The notes: generated by a model from the sequence alone, not told the origin. 64,000 nt of DNA from Adiantum capillus-veneris (GCA_014529385.2 CM043963.1:106855912-106919911), one strand, 5' to 3'; shown: positions 21,801-35,254, numbered from the stretch's first letter. Numbers and translations are program-made.

Positions 21801-24420
21801 ACACGGGGTTGTTTGCTAATGTAATCGCACTCTGGTTGTCACAATGTAACACTAGAGTCAGGTGTATACAAAGGTCTCCCACACTGGACGAGACCACACA
21901 ACTTTATTTTGCTGGCAGTGGAAATTGCAGCATACTTAGCCTCAGTGGTGGAAGATAAAGTGCAATTTTAGAGACACGATCTCCAAAAAATGTCGCTCCA
22001 CCAAACAAGAAAACGTAGCCAAACGTGGATCTCCTAGTGTCCACACAACCCACATAATCAGAATTAGAGTATCTAGCTATGGATGCATCACTGTTTCCAA
22101 AAAGTAAGCACTTGCTGGATGAACCCTTGATGTATCTCTCAAGATATGGTTCACTGCTTCCCAATGCTTTTTTCCCGGGTTTGCCATATACCTACTGACC
22201 ACTCGCACTGTAAATACAAATTTTGGTCGCGTGCTTACCATGGCAAACATGAGATTGACAACTGTCAAAGAATATGGCACCTTTTCCATGTTTGCCTTTT
22301 CAACATCCGATTTGGGGAAATCATTCTTGCTAAGTTTTACATATGCAGCCATTGGGGTACTCAATGATTTCCCCTTTGCATGTTAAAACGTTGCAAGACC
22401 TTGTAAAAGTACTCTTCCTATGATAGTTCAAGTATTCCATGCTTACAATCTCTCTTGATATGCATACCAAGAAAGTGATGTTCATCATCCAAATCTTTCA
22501 TGGACAATTGCTTGCTTAAGGCATCTTTGAGAAGTGAAATTTCATCTTTTGACTTCCCGGCGGCTATAAGCATATCATCCATGTACAAGATTAGAATGAT
22601 GAGTGAACCATCGTTCAACCTCCTTGCATACAAGCAATGACCCTCTTGGATCCATATATAACCTTGGGATTGAATGTACTTATCAAACTTGATGTACCAC
22701 TGCCTTGAGCCTTGCTTTCGTCCATACAAAGCTTTTTGGAGTCTACATACCAGTTCTGCCCTTGTTGGCTTCTCATACTTTATCTCAAAACCTTATGGCT
22801 GCATCATGTAGACATCTTCTTTGAAATCCCTATGAAGAAACATTTTCTTCACATCCATTTGGACCAATTCCATGTCCTCTATGGCTTCTACTTGACCACT
22901 GGGGAAAATTTATGATCAAAATCTACGTCTTTTTTTTGCTTAAATCCTTTAGCAACCAATCTAGCCTTGTACTTAGGCTCATGATCTTTTGCTGTGTACT
23001 TCTTGTAGACCATTTGCAAGACAATGCTTGTTTACCTTCTGGTAACCTTCAATAACCAAGTCTCATTCTAAAATTAGGTTATACTCATATTACATAGCCT
23101 GATCTTACTTCCCACTAATCTAAATAGCTTCTTTATAACAAGTGGCTCACCGCAGTTAGTGACTAACAAATAGTCCAATCCTGACTGAAAATGCTCAGGT
23201 AAACAAGATACACGAGTAGATCTTCTAAGTGCATGGATGCTATATTCTTCTCTCTTTGGAGAAACATTTGTTTGTGTACTAGTGGAAGGTGCATCACTAG
23301 CACTTCCAACATTGTGCGTAACTAGTGGTGAGACAACATCCTCAAACCTTACTCTACAATATTCCATCTCTTTCAATGGCTCTCTATACATCTTAGAATT
23401 GATGAATACACCTATGAGCTGCATATAATTTTCTTAGATTTTGGGTGCTGGAGATGATATCCCATCTCTTCGTTCACACCATATCCAATGAAGATGCACT
23501 TATGTGATTACGGATCTAGCTTTTTCCTAAGCTCTTTTGGCACATGTGAGAATTCCTCACACTCAAATACACGTAACCTATCGTAATTAGGTTGTTTGCA
23601 TATTCACATTTCTTGCAAAATCTTATACTTCAATGGTATACTAGGTGATCGGTTCTCCCCAAAATTCCTGAGGTAAAGTGGCTGTTGACAACATAGTAGT
23701 GACCATTCTTGGATAGTGCTATTTATCCTTTTTGCCACACCATTTTGAGTGGGTGTGTAAGGCATTGTGAACTGTCTGTTAATGCCTCGTTTATTGTAGA
23801 AGTCTTTGAACTTAGAGGAGATATACTCGTCTCCATTTTCAGTTCACAAAGCTTTAAGCTTTCTACCTAAATGGTATTCTACAATTGCTAAGAACTCCTG
23901 AAAGACACTAAAGACTTCACTTTTTTGCTTCAAGAGATAAACTTGCACCTTTCTACTAGAGTCATCTATGAATGCTAAGAAGTATAGTGCCCCCTCTAGA
24001 GACTTAATAGGCATAGGTCCACATAAGTCTCTATGAACAAGATCTAGAAGGCTTCCTAACTCCTTATCTAAAGGCACTGAAGTCAACCTAGTCTGTTTTC
24101 CATAAATGCACTGCTCACTATAGAAAAATTAGTAACTTAACATGGGGATATAACCAAAATGATGAAGTACCTTCATTTGTTTTTGGATCATATGCCCCAG
24201 CTAGTTATGCCACAACTTTGTAGTTCGGCTACACAAATAGAATTCTCTTTCACTGAAGAGACATAGAGTGAACACAATGAGCCATACTTCTATCCTTTAA
24301 GCATGACAAGGTTTCCTTTCTTGATTATCCAAGAACCATGTGCAAAAGTAGTAGTGTAAGGAGCATATCTTGAGAAGAACAAACCTCTCTTGTATCACTC
24401 TAAAAATCTATGAGGCTATC
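21801..24420 (-). mobile_element. Body of the family A copia (integrase to RNase H), degenerate
   Basis: Continuation of the element interrupted at 16598. Minus-strand segments, high to low: a pre-integrase zinc end (about 24400-24100), integrase pieces LLDLVHRDLCGPMP and FIDDSSRKVQVYLLKQKSEV (24060-23900), a link region with ALRRSTRVSCLPEHFQ (about 23220), reverse transcriptase GRKQGSRQWYIKFDKY and YMDDMLIA (22725-22560, YMDD in place of YVDD), then VSRYMANPGKKHWEAVNHIL (22200-22140) and RNase H YVGCVDTRRSTFGYVFLFGG (about 22060-22000). Frames change repeatedly. Gag and the 5' LTR are missing, so the element is truncated at about 24420. Confidence 0.85.
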
Positions 24421-27400
24421 TACAATAGCATGCCATTTGAAATGTAACCAATCTTCCATTTTTCAACACACTGAGCAAGAGAGTGAAACTAATTACAAGA
24501 TTCATGTGTACGTTCTCTTTGCGTCCCTCTCTTCTTCCTCCCCCTTCCTTCTATCCCTTAGCATACAGCTATGTGCATGCTCATTAACTAAGATATGAGT
24601 ACACAAATGTGAGTAAGTGTTAACTAATACACAAATGTATGCTAGGAAGCATAGAATTCTAGCAGAGGTATATGATAGCGAGCATACATATGTATACTAA
24701 CAAACATATAGATGTTTACTAGGTAGATACATGTGCATGTTTGACACTCTACAACATCTCTTTGTGTCTCTTTCATTTGGATGATTTGGCTTAGGAGGCT
24801 CTTTATATAGCTCGATGGCTGTCTTTGGAGTTGTTTCTCAAAGTGATATTATGGCCTTGGCATCTAATAATACTTGTGCTAGATTAGTTGTCTCTTTAGC
24901 CTTCTTCTCTTTAGATATTCCCATGGGTTTCTTGGCCTTGGCTTTTAGCTGGTCCTAGTACTCCTTTGATAGCCTTTGTTTCTTCATAGGTTGTTATGAT
25001 GCCTCTAGCTAGTTAGTCCCTAAACTATATTTCTTTGTGGCTTCTGTTGACTATTGTTATTGGTAATCTAGTCCCATCAATGTTGGTGTTTGGTATTTCA
25101 AGCCTTTTAGTGTCACCAAATTTAGATTGATTGCTCGGATGCTGGAATGATCTGACACACAACTGGGCTAGTAGAAAAACTGCCAGATTTACCATGCCTT
25201 GAATAATGTGGAGTTTTCACCTAGGCTATTGGGACCACCACATTGTTGTACAATATTGTGCTGAGATGGATGAGGCACTTGCTATTCAGTGCTCTTAAGT
25301 AGCATGTTGAATAATTTTTTATAAATGTACGTGGGATTGTTCTTCTTATTTCCAATATTGAGACTAGGATACCTTGATTTGATGATTTTCTCTTTCTTCT
25401 CAGATTAAGTGTTTCATTCAAGAATTGAATGATCTTTCCAGTTGTATAGACTTTAGGCTTTTGAGCATAGGGTAGTCTAACAATGTGTGAAATCATCATA
25501 GTAGTGAGATGAATCTACCTTTTATTGATAGTGATTGTGACTATGTTAGGGTCAAATGTGTCTACTACCTGTTGCATTATAGCCATGTGAATTGGGATCC
25601 TTGCTACTTCTAGTAATAAGTTCATACCCAATTGTTTAGTAGTTCCTTTTATGTGTCTTTAAACATAGATTCCCCTATGGAATGATCAAGAATTGTAACC
25701 TCCTTGTCTGTTGCATGTTGTTCTATTATTGCCAGCTCCAACTGTTGTGTTGCTAAAATTTCCTTCATCGCTTTGGAACTCATCATTTTTTCCATCCCTA
25801 AAGTTTGAGAGGTCCCTTAGGTAGAGAAGGAAAACTCACTTCATGTGGTTGGTGATGGAAACAAAGCACAAGCAGATGCAATTTCTTGCTTGGTGTGTGT
25901 AGGTAAGACAATTGTGCAGAGGGTTGTGTGTGTAGAGAGGGCAACAAAATGAACTTAGGGTCACAAACTCTCTTCTTGGTGATTCTAATTCAAGTCTTGA
26001 ATGAACCACTCCTTTTGTGCCTTTGGGAACTAACAGTTGTGAATGACATGCCATGCATGCACTCGTTCATCCTTATAATGATCATTATTTGATTTCCAAA
26101 AAGATTTGATCATTAACGCACTGCCAATTATCATTACTTACATCAGATACTAGTCTATTGGTTACTTCTATAGGGGATTCACTCTAATACAAAATGGGAC
26201 GCCACCTACGAGTGGACAACTTTGATAAAACCCCTATATACGACTCATTTTAGGGAACATGACCCCCCTTTCTAAGCTTATACAGTAATCAATGCAAAAG
26301 ACTATAATACCCCTATCTTACATATAGAATTTAGGTCTCACATGATCTAACTAAGTAAAACTAGTCAAAGAGAGTGTAGCATAATGACTGGCAACGTGCT
26401 AATGAACCACTTCTATTGATAACTAGATGTACCCTTAATGTGTCTTAGTTTGAATTTCAAACTATGTGCCCATTTAGCCTGCACTCTAGCCACTTCTGAC
26501 CCATCTAAATTACTCAAAAGACATGGTTATAAGTTTTTGTTGGGTTCTCCATGTAAATTTTCATCATCTATACAAACTCTTTATAGATTTTATCCCTCAA
26601 CAAATGAACTATACTCACAAAACAAGCAATTGATACAAAGCAATGTTAGTTCTTGCATGTATCTTTGTAACTATTGACTCATAAGTTTGAGGACAGACTC
26701 TTTTGGGAAGCCATAATCTTGAAACACGAAAACTTCCTCTCATTTTTTCCTTTTCTCACCCCCCCACCCCCCGCGCATAAACATGATACCCCCTCCCTTA
26801 TTTTTAAGCTTGGGAGATAAATTATTGGTGGGCCCTAATTTATACGCTTATGTAACTTGTAAAAAAACTCCCCTCCCCTGCACTTACGTGGTGCGGTAAG
26901 TTTTCCATGGTGAAGCCCCCGGGGTTATTTCAAAGATTGACCCACTTTCTTGTTGGGTTTCTAGATTGTTTGGTTGCTCAACCTCTTGTCTGATAGATTC
27001 CAGACTATTGTTTGTCTAAGAGTTCATGTCACTTTTGTTCAAATCAAATCAAAGTGTGTAAAAAATAAATCAATTTTTAGATTAGAATCTGATGTATTTG
27101 ATACTTTAGTAAGATGTATTGGGGTTCTAGTGGTGCTGAATAATATAACTTTATCTTAGATCCATTATAAATACTAGGTAACATAAGTATGTAGAAATCC
27201 TTTTATCTAAATGTCCCAATGGAGAATGCCCAATTGACCTCATAAGGTCTAGATCATGCAATTTTTAGGTTGGATTTCTTGGGCCCTAACTTAAAGAATA
27301 GTATAACAAAACTAGATCTCGCTTGTGAAACTCTCAAATTTTGATCTTATTGTCATGCCAATATTTTCTTCATTGCCAAACCACATCCTATTCTAGCATT

Positions 27401-28325
27401 GCTCTCTCCCTGATCTCATCTAGGTTCAGTAGGTCGTCCAGTCTCTTTTTTAGACTCTAAATATAATCCATGCTGTATTCAATTATGCAAGCTTAAGACT
27501 GGGAACAAAAAATTCCAGTGGTATGATAGCCTTTGTTCCATTTACCATTCTAAAAAGTGTCATCCCAGTGGTAACATTGTATCTATTCGATATGCCCATA
27601 GAGCTAATTGAAGCTTTTCATGCCCATGGTGGGTATGCAACACATAATATATGAAAAGATCACACCATGGATCATATACATGGCACACCATTCTTACCCA
27701 ATCTGTGATCCATCTAGTGTGACCAAATTGCACCCATGCGCTACACATATCTCTTGTTGCATTTTTCCTCATGTGGTTCACTACGTCGACGCCAAATGAT
27801 GGACCCACCATGGACATTTTGAAAACAAAGCACTTTTTCCTTTCTTTACCCTACCCCAAAAATTGGCTATCTTGGAAGAAGTCATAAGAACAATCTCATT
27901 TCAACTTGAGAAGTGCGTCAATACCAAATAATTCTTTGGTCGGCCCACTTCACATCAAAGAAACACATTGTCAAAGTTAATGGGGATAAAATCAATGAAG
28001 GAAGAATTACAAACATGTTACATCTACATAACATAAATTACATTTTGAAAAAAATTATTGTACTATATAAAAAGGGACTGTTACTAGTTGTCTTGCACCA
28101 AGGAACCCATCTCCTCTACCACGGCGTATAGTTGTTGCTCATTGATTTTTTGTCTTGTACCATTGGCTCCAAGAATAGTCCCTGACACTATTCTTTTGAC
28201 ACACACATCTAGACTTTCTTGGCGCCCACTTGATGGTCAACAACAAGTACCCTTTTTACCATTTCTTTGGTTTTGTCCCTAAGAGATTTTGATGTGCCAT
28301 CGCGAATGTCATGGCAGTGCATGCT
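24421..28325. other. No confident gene; AT-rich intergenic DNA
   Basis: The longest open frame that might once have coded is minus 25499-25221. It has a plausible protein composition but no motif I can name, and stops surround it. A run of C at 26759-26772 and weak ORFs near 27560-27817 were also noted. Nothing else stands out. Confidence 0.35.
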
Positions 28326-29359
28326 TCAATGAATTAACAACCCATAGTACACAAAAAATTCACAAGTTACAATGCATAGTACAACATTGAAGCAAAAGTT
28401 ACATACTAGTTTTCTTGATAAGGTGTCACACACCTCGTCTGGTGTTGGCGTCCTCAACAAACTAACGCAAAAGTACCCACAGTTAGAATACCTATAGTAT
28501 AGAAGTTTGGGACAAACCTCATTGATGCACTTCAAAGAACCAATGCATTGGATCATTGTGAAACCATGGAAAAGAATATGTTGGAGGTTTCTGGCTTTGT
28601 GTAGAGATGAGAGTACTAGTTTGCTTGATAAGGTGTCACACACCTCGTCAGGTGTTGGCGTCCTCAACAAACTAACACAAAAGTACCCACAGTTAGGATA
28701 CCTATAGTATAGAAATTTGGGACAAACCTCATTGATACACTTCAAAGAACCAATGCATTGGATCCATCATGCAACCATGGAGAAGAATATGTTGGAGGTT
28801 TGTGGCTTTGTGTAAAGATGAGAGTCATATCGATGTTCCATTGAGTCCATTGCATGCAATTTTCCCTTGGTTGGTGGGAACTCAAAAATACCATTGCCAT
28901 TGTAACTTTTGGGAATCTATGTCACCTTTACAATAAGATCAATGTCGGGTATAATCTTTGTTAATGTGTTCTTCTATGATACGAACCTCAAAATATCAAC
29001 AAGACTATTTCCATCTATTTTGAATGGTGAAGCTTGCAAATAATCTTGGACTAACACATGTTTCCCATCGAGGATGCTCAAATCGATGATTTTTTGTGTG
29101 CTTGATTCAGATACTAAAGGGGTGGTAGAAAAAGGCTCTTAGGAGATGATGGCTTTGCACCGTTAACTATGTAAACACTAAACAAGCACTCCTCCAAAAC
29201 ATACGCACCTTCTCCAAGATGATTAACAGTATGCTCCAAAGGCACATATATTTGCTTTGTTCCAATATCAATAATAGCATCTAGAGAAATAAACTTGAAA
29301 GGAGAAGCTTGATCAACCAAGAAACTTTCAGGTATAATAACTATTTTGTTAGAAAACAA
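28326..29359 (-). pseudogene. Unidentified degenerate coding-like region with internal 210-bp duplication
   Basis: On the minus strand, 29359-29114 is open and contains SFLVDQASPFKFISLDAIID. Further down, a broken frame reads LVQDYLQASPFKIDGNSLVD, so two related segments seem present. Then 28745-28326 encodes two copies of a segment with CINEVCPK(L/F)LYYRY, NCGYFCVSLL and TPDEVCDTLS. The NEVCPKLLYYRYSNCGYF stretch loosely resembles leucine-rich repeats of F-box/LRR proteins, but I would not name it. Several stops interrupt the region. Confidence 0.35.
28404..28828. repeat. 210-bp tandem duplication
   Basis: Copies start at 28404 and 28614 with TACTAGTTT(T/G)CTTGATAAGG and stay very similar to about 28828. 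210 is a multiple of three, and both copies stay open on the minus strand. Confidence 0.9.
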
Positions 29360-29622
29360 AAAAGATTAAACAAAAGTAGGGAAGTTGAAAGTACAAGCAA
29401 ACAAAGAGAGATAATATTTAGCAAGAAGCTACTTGGTAGGTAAGAGTACTACATCATATGACCCTCTTAAAATTAAAAGAGATTAAGCTTATATAGCAAG
29501 AAAAAATAAGTAGGCATTAAGATTAATTGAATAATATTTTTTAGAAAAAATATATTTGTTAAAATAAACTCTCTCTCACTTTCTCCCTACTCAAAACGTT
29601 TCTCTCTACACTTCATTAAATA

Positions 29623-29623
29623 T

Positions 29624-29717
<94 letters not shown>
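29623..29717. repeat. Compound (CT)n(AT)n microsatellite
   Basis: About 13 CT units run directly into about 34 AT units. Confidence 0.95.
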
Positions 29718-29718
<1 letters not shown>

Positions 29719-29898
29719 ATTTCATCTCTCACTCTCCTCCCTCCTCCATCGCTCTCACTTTCTCTTCCCTCCTCCCACCCCATTTCTCTCTATTCCTCGC
29801 TAGTGTACTCTCTTTACCTCCCTCCCCCCCCCTCCCTCTCTCTTCATCTTCAACCCACTCTTTCCCTCTTTCTCATTCCACTTCCTCGTTGATATACT

Positions 29899-29900
<2 letters not shown>

Positions 29901-29954
<54 letters not shown>

Positions 29955-29964
29955 CCCCCCCCCC
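29901..29964. repeat. (CT)n followed by poly-C
   Basis: About 25 CT units then a run of 13 C. It lies 20 bp outside the family B element border at 29985. Confidence 0.95.
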
Positions 29965-29984
29965 TTTTCTTGATCCCTCTCTCT

Positions 29985-30187
29985 TGAAGGAGTACGAGCG
30001 GAAGTGCGACGCGAGAGAGACGCGAGAGAGAGTGCGAGAAGAAGAGCACGACGATATGGTGAACTCGCTCTACTGTAATGTGTAGAGCATACTGAGTTCT
30101 TATTAGGTTTTTACAAAAGAATATGTGTACATACCTGGCGGCCCGCCCACTTACCTGGGCGACCACATTGGGCTTTATACCCCAACA
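29985..30187 (-). repeat. 3' LTR of copia family B
   Basis: 203 bp, TGTTGGGGTATAAAG to CGTACTCCTTCA on the minus strand. It carries an 11-bp insertion in a GCGAGAGA run that the other two family LTRs lack. The purine tract TTTAAGTGGGAGGT precedes it. Confidence 0.93.
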
Positions 30188-30276
30188 ACCTCCCACTTAA
30201 AGTCCAATGTGGTACTTTAAGTGTGAGAGAAGCTACTATACAAGCTAATATACAAGAGATGTAGAGAAGTGATGTA

Positions 30277-33200
30277 CTACCCTACACCTAACTGCTTGCG
30301 AAAATGCGCAAAGCTCTCTGAGGGAAGTCCTTTTGTAAGTAGATCAGCAGGATTTTCTGTGGTGTGAACTTTGACAAGCTGAAGTTGCTTATCCTCGAGC
30401 ATTTCCCTGATGAAATGATACTTCACATCCACATGCTTTGTCTTTGAGTGATAAACTGGATTGCGAGCCAATTGTATAGCACTTTGACTATCACAATATA
30501 ACACAAGCATCTCTTCTTTGATTCCCAAATCTGTTACTAGTCGATTAAGCCAAATTGATTCTTTGCATGCCTCTGATGCTGCAACATATTCAGCCTTTGT
30601 AGTAGACTGAGTAACACAATCTTGTAATTTAGAATGCCATGATACTGCTCCACCAGCCAATGTAAAGACATACCCTGACGTAGACCTTCGGTTGTCTAAG
30701 TCACCTGCATAATCTGAGTCTGTAAAACCCTTTACACTTAGTTCCTGACTCCCATAGAATATACGCATACTCTTTGTAGCTTTCAGGTATCTCAATATTC
30801 CTTTCACTGCCTCCCAATGTTTCTTGCCTGGGTTTGACATGTATCGACTTACTACTCCCACTGCAAATGCAATGTCTGGGCGAGTAGCAATCATTGCATA
30901 CATCAAACTACCCATTGCAGACGCATATGGAATCTTATCCATTTCAGCCTGTTCATCCTCAGACACAGGACAATCTTGTTTGCTAAGTTTCACATATGGT
31001 GGCAATGGAACACTCAGTGCCTTTCCCTTCTCCATATTGAAACGTTGCAAAACCTTGTCAATATACTCTGTTTGAGATAACCAAATCAACTTCTTTGATC
31101 TGTCTCTCTCAATGCGCATACCAAGTATGTGACTTGCCTCACCCATGTCTTTCATGTCAAACGATTTTGCCATCTTTGACTTCAAAGCTGAAATTTCTTC
31201 CAAGTGCTTGCTAGCAATCAACATGTCATCCACATACAAAATAAGGATCAGCCAACTACCATCCTTAGCCTTCTTTGTATATAGACAGTGATCGAACTCA
31301 CTACGTTTGTAGCCTTGAGAAAGCATAAACTTGTGGAATTTATGGTACCATGCCCTCGGTGATTGTTTTAAGCCATAAAGACTCTTTAACAACTGGCATA
31401 CCCAATCTTCCTTGCCTTTCTCAACAAACCCTTCTGGCTGCTGCATGTAAATTTCCACATCTGAATCACCATGCAAGAACGCTGTCTTGACATCCATTTG
31501 GTGCAACACCAAATCTAATATGGCAACCAATGCAAGAAATCATCTCAATGTAGTCATCTTGACCACCGGAGAGAAGACTTCATCAAAGTCAATGCCTTGT
31601 TCTTGCTTAAAGCCCTTGGCAACAAGCCTTGCTTTGTACTTTGGCTGACTATCATGAGAGGTGATCTTATACCTGTAAACCCATTTACAAGGTAGAGCCT
31701 TTTTGCCCTGTGGTAATTTAACTAGCTTCCATGTCTTGTTTTTATGCAAAGCTGTCATCTCTGACTGCATGGCCAATTGCCAATTCACGGAGTCCTTCAT
31801 TTGCACTGCTTCCTTGTAACATGAAGGCTCATTGCAATCAGTCAACATGACATAGTTCATACATGGAACAAACCTATCAGGAGGTCGCGTGACACGTCCA
31901 GATCTACGCACAATAGGTAGCTCAGGCTCAGCCACAACCTGTGGTTCCACTCTATCCTGTCCTTGCTCCTCTTGAGCCCTGACATTTTGTCTTGCACGTG
32001 CAGGTCCATCTTCTTGGAAGACAACTCTTCTAATCTCCTCAACCCTCTCTGGTTTAGAATGATATTTGGATTCATTAAAGTGAACATCATTGCTGCGGAC
32101 AACCTTTCTGGATTCAGGATCCCAAAGTCTGTACCCCATCTCACCAGAATTACCATAGCCTAGAAAGATGCACTTTCTACTCTTTGGCTCAAGTTTGTCC
32201 TAAATTCCTTTGGAACGTGAGTATATGCCTCACAGCCAAAGACTCTGAGATGCTTGTATGAGGGCATTTTGCCTGACCATACCATCTGTGGCACTGAATC
32301 CTTCTGCAAAACCTTGCTAGGAGATCTATTTACAAGATGAACAGCTGTTGATACAGCTTCAGCCCAAAACCCATTTGGCAGCTGTGCATTAGACAACATA
32401 CTTCTGACCTTCTCTTGTATGGTCCTATTCATCCTCTCAGCAACACCATTTTGAGGAGGATTGTAAGGAGCAGTAAGTTCACGTTTTATACCTTTTGACT
32501 CACAAAAGTCCTGAAAGGCCTTTGAAACATACTCTCCACGATTGTCAGTGCGTAAGAATTTAAGCTTCTTGCCACTCTGATTCTCCACAAGTGTCACAAA
32601 CGTTTTGAAAACACTAAACGCTTCATCCTTGTGCTTGAGAAAGTAAACCCATACTTTCCTCGAGTAATCATCTATAAATGTCATAAAGGAAGAAGCTCCC
32701 CCTAGAGATAGGTTAGGCATAGGTCCACACAAATCACCATGAACAAGTGCCAATTGTGTATCTCTTCTACTGCTTCTATGCTTATGTGGCTGTTGTGTTT
32801 GCTTACCATACAGACAATGTTCACAGAATTCAAAATCATTAAATGAAAAGCCATGCAAATAACCAGAACGAGACAAGATTTCCATTCCCTTCTTGGACAT
32901 ATGTCCTAACCGGCTATGCCACAAAGAAACGTTCGACTGCTCGGTTACATTGATTACATTTTTAGAGACATTTGATACATAAATCATGTAAAGTCCTCCA
33001 GACTTTACTCCATGTGCTACTGTCATAGAACCCTTGGATATCTTCCACATGTTCTGTCCAAAAGTGGTAACGTAGCCAGCGTCATCAAGTAAACCTGTGC
33101 TGATCAAGATCTTTGTAATTGCGGGAATGTGTCTCACATTCTTCAGCGTGAAAGAAGAGCCATTCTGAAACTTCAATTGAACATCTCCAACACCTAAGAT

Positions 33201-33570
33201 CTCACATGTCTGCCCATTGCCTAGCCGAACATGATCTTTAGTGGTCACATAAGAGGTAAACCACTCCTTGTTGGGAGACACATGAAGTGATGCCCCTGAG
33301 TCTATAATCCAGTCACTCAGTGCATTTCCATCAGATGCTGTAAGAAGAGCTGAGTCCATTGTATTCTTCAAGAAGTAGATGTCTCCTGACACTAGACTAT
33401 CATCCGCTGCAACAGTGTTTGTCACATTTATTTCTTGAATCTTCACTGAGGACTTGTTCTTCTCACCATGGTCTTCAGCTTTCTCTTTGCCTTTTTCTGC
33501 TTTCCATTCTCTGCAGTCTCTTTTCATGTGACCCTTCTTGCCACAATGGTAGCATTCTATGTCACTCTTG
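30277..33570 (-). pseudogene. Family B pol: zinc knuckle, protease, integrase, reverse transcriptase, RNase H
   Basis: Read minus. Zinc knuckle CYHCGKKGHMKRDC (about 33560-33520); protease WIIDSGASLHV; integrase LWHSRLGHMSKKG, CEHCLYGKQ, HGDLCGPMPNLS, VWVYFLKHKDEAF, LRTDNRGEY and NGVAERMNRT; reverse transcriptase [37 protein letters not shown] and YVDDMLIA; RNase H FTDSDYAGDLDNRRST, ending RKQLGVG-stop. Lesions: an in-frame TAA separates gag from the knuckle at about 33573; a one-base loss at about 32205 shifts frame; an in-frame TGA follows KMTTLR at about 31540. The RNase H motif usually read STTEAEY is STTKAEY here, losing the expected catalytic Glu, and the integrase DNGGEY reads DNRGEY. 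The protein is therefore inactive as written. Confidence 0.92.
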
Positions 33571-33572
33571 CC

Positions 33573-34256
33573 TTAAGCACTGCGGGACTTGCTACGAGAC
33601 TGATTCCTCTTTCCACCTTTGTACTTTTCTTTGGTCCTTCCCCTGACAACTAAGGCTGTTCCTTTGCCTTTGTCCATTGTCTTTCTATTGGTTTCTTCAG
33701 TAAGCAGACTTCCTTCTACACCTGCTATGTTCAAACCATCTGGAGGTGCAGAATTACTCAAAGCTTTGCGAAAAGTGTCCCAACTTTCCGGCAATGTGAT
33801 CAACAAGAACATAGCTCTAACAGGTTCATCAAACTTGACACCTTGAGCTGACAGCTGACTGTAGATTGTGTTGAATTCATTCAGATGATTGGACATAGGT
33901 GTCCCTTCTTTCATCTTCAAGTCAACAAGCTTCTTAAGCCAATATACCTGTGAAGCTGCACTCTGCTTCTCATAAAGATCACTCAGCTTTAACCATGCTT
34001 GATAAGCCGACATCTCGTCTGCTACATTGAAGTAAACACTTTCTGCCAAAGTCAGCATAATGGTAGAAAGTGCCAATTCATCCATTTCGCTCCATTCATC
34101 TTCGTCCATATCTTCTGGTTCTATCCCCTTGAGCTTTATAGGTTTTATCTGCTTCTTTTGTACCAACACGTGCCAAATCTGCTTCTTCCACAATGGGAAA
34201 TTGGTTCCATCCAGCTTCTTGATATTGTAAAGAGCAGTGTCCTGTGATCCAGCCAT
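33573..34256 (-). CDS. Family B gag
   Basis: 227 codons from an ATG at 34256 to the TAA at 33573. MAGSQDTALYNIKKLDGTNF starts a copia gag (UBN2-type) domain, with LWKKQIWHVL, ESVYFNVADEMSAYQAWLKL and PMSNHLNEFNTIYSQL as expected. It ends in a basic KRNQSRSKSRSA tail. The zinc knuckle that would normally follow lies just beyond the stop in the same frame. The open gag frame could still give a short capsid protein without the knuckle. Confidence 0.88.
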   Translation of the reverse strand: MAGSQDTALYNIKKLDGTNFPLWKKQIWHVLVQKKQIKPIKLKGIEPEDMDEDEWSEMDELALSTIMLTLAESVYFNVADEMSAYQAWLKLSDLYEKQSAASQVYWLKKLVDLKMKEGTPMSNHLNEFNTIYSQLSAQGVKFDEPVRAMFLLITLPESWDTFRKALSNSAPPDGLNIAGVEGSLLTEETNRKTMDKGKGTALVVRGRTKEKYKGGKRNQSRSKSRSA

Positions 34257-35254
34257 AGCTACTCTTCACAGTGGTTTACTTTCCTGGGAAAAATTCGGCA
34301 GAGTTTCCCCTGTAAACTGACCTCTGAACCAATATCAACCTGTCAAATGAACCAAGAAAGCTTCAGATTCTGCATAAATTTTGGCAGAGTCTCCTTTGTA
34401 AAATGGCTCTAGTGTACTAAAAAACAGACCAAAAAACAGCTCAAAAAACACTGTCTCTCTGACACTGTAAGTTGTGGGTAAACCTGTCCTGCACCTGTAC
34501 TGTCTCTGACTGTCCTGTCACTGTCTTGTAAGCATAGACTGCGACAATGCCTCAACGACAGTAAAGCAAAGATGCAATCCCAACTGTCTAACTCACAGTC
34601 AATACATCCTAGCTGCCTATCTAAGGGTGCTCGAGGGATCGCTCCAAGACTTGTATCACCGAAAGGATCTCAACATTCGAGAATCCCCCAGCTCAATAAA
34701 ACCTCACTCGACCCTCAACAAAGGCTGCAGTAAATCTGACAGTACATATACTTCCCACAAAGTCATACATCCACAAATTTCCCACTGTATGCTGTAACCG
34801 TTGCGGCGGTTGTTTGCTGCGTGACTCACAGCCAGCAAACCCTCAACAGACATACATCATCTCTGACAATACATCCCATGTGGAAGTACCTGCAATGTCA
34901 GGATGAAATCTGGAATATCAAGCAACAAACACAAGCTACCTGATGAACTAGTGGATGTCGCCTACAGTCTGTGTGTAGATGCGCCCGTGTCGTATGTGAC
35001 ACGCCTCCAAGAACTGTGAGCCGTCCTTCGATGTGTAGACAGCCACAAATCAACACTCTGGGAGTGTCGATATCCTCAGCACCTTTGTCGAAGTCGAACG
35101 GTGGCCGAGATGACCTCAGAATGAAATTCTGAGAACACCTAGCCCTTCGGGCTGTCCCACAGGATTTGGGGCCGTGTCTTTGCCTGTCGAATTTCACTCC
35201 AATCTGAGCTGGTGACTCTAGCCTCCTGTAGTGCTGCTCCGAGCCTCGATCTGA
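34257..35254 (-). other. Untranslated leader of copia family B
   Basis: About 1 kb between primer site and gag ATG. No ORF of note on the sense strand. It presumably holds packaging and dimerisation signals. Confidence 0.6.

Noticed and set aside
24400..26050. Possible integrated pararetrovirus sequence
   Set aside because: The broken minus-strand frames gave no movement-protein, protease or reverse-transcriptase motif that I could support.
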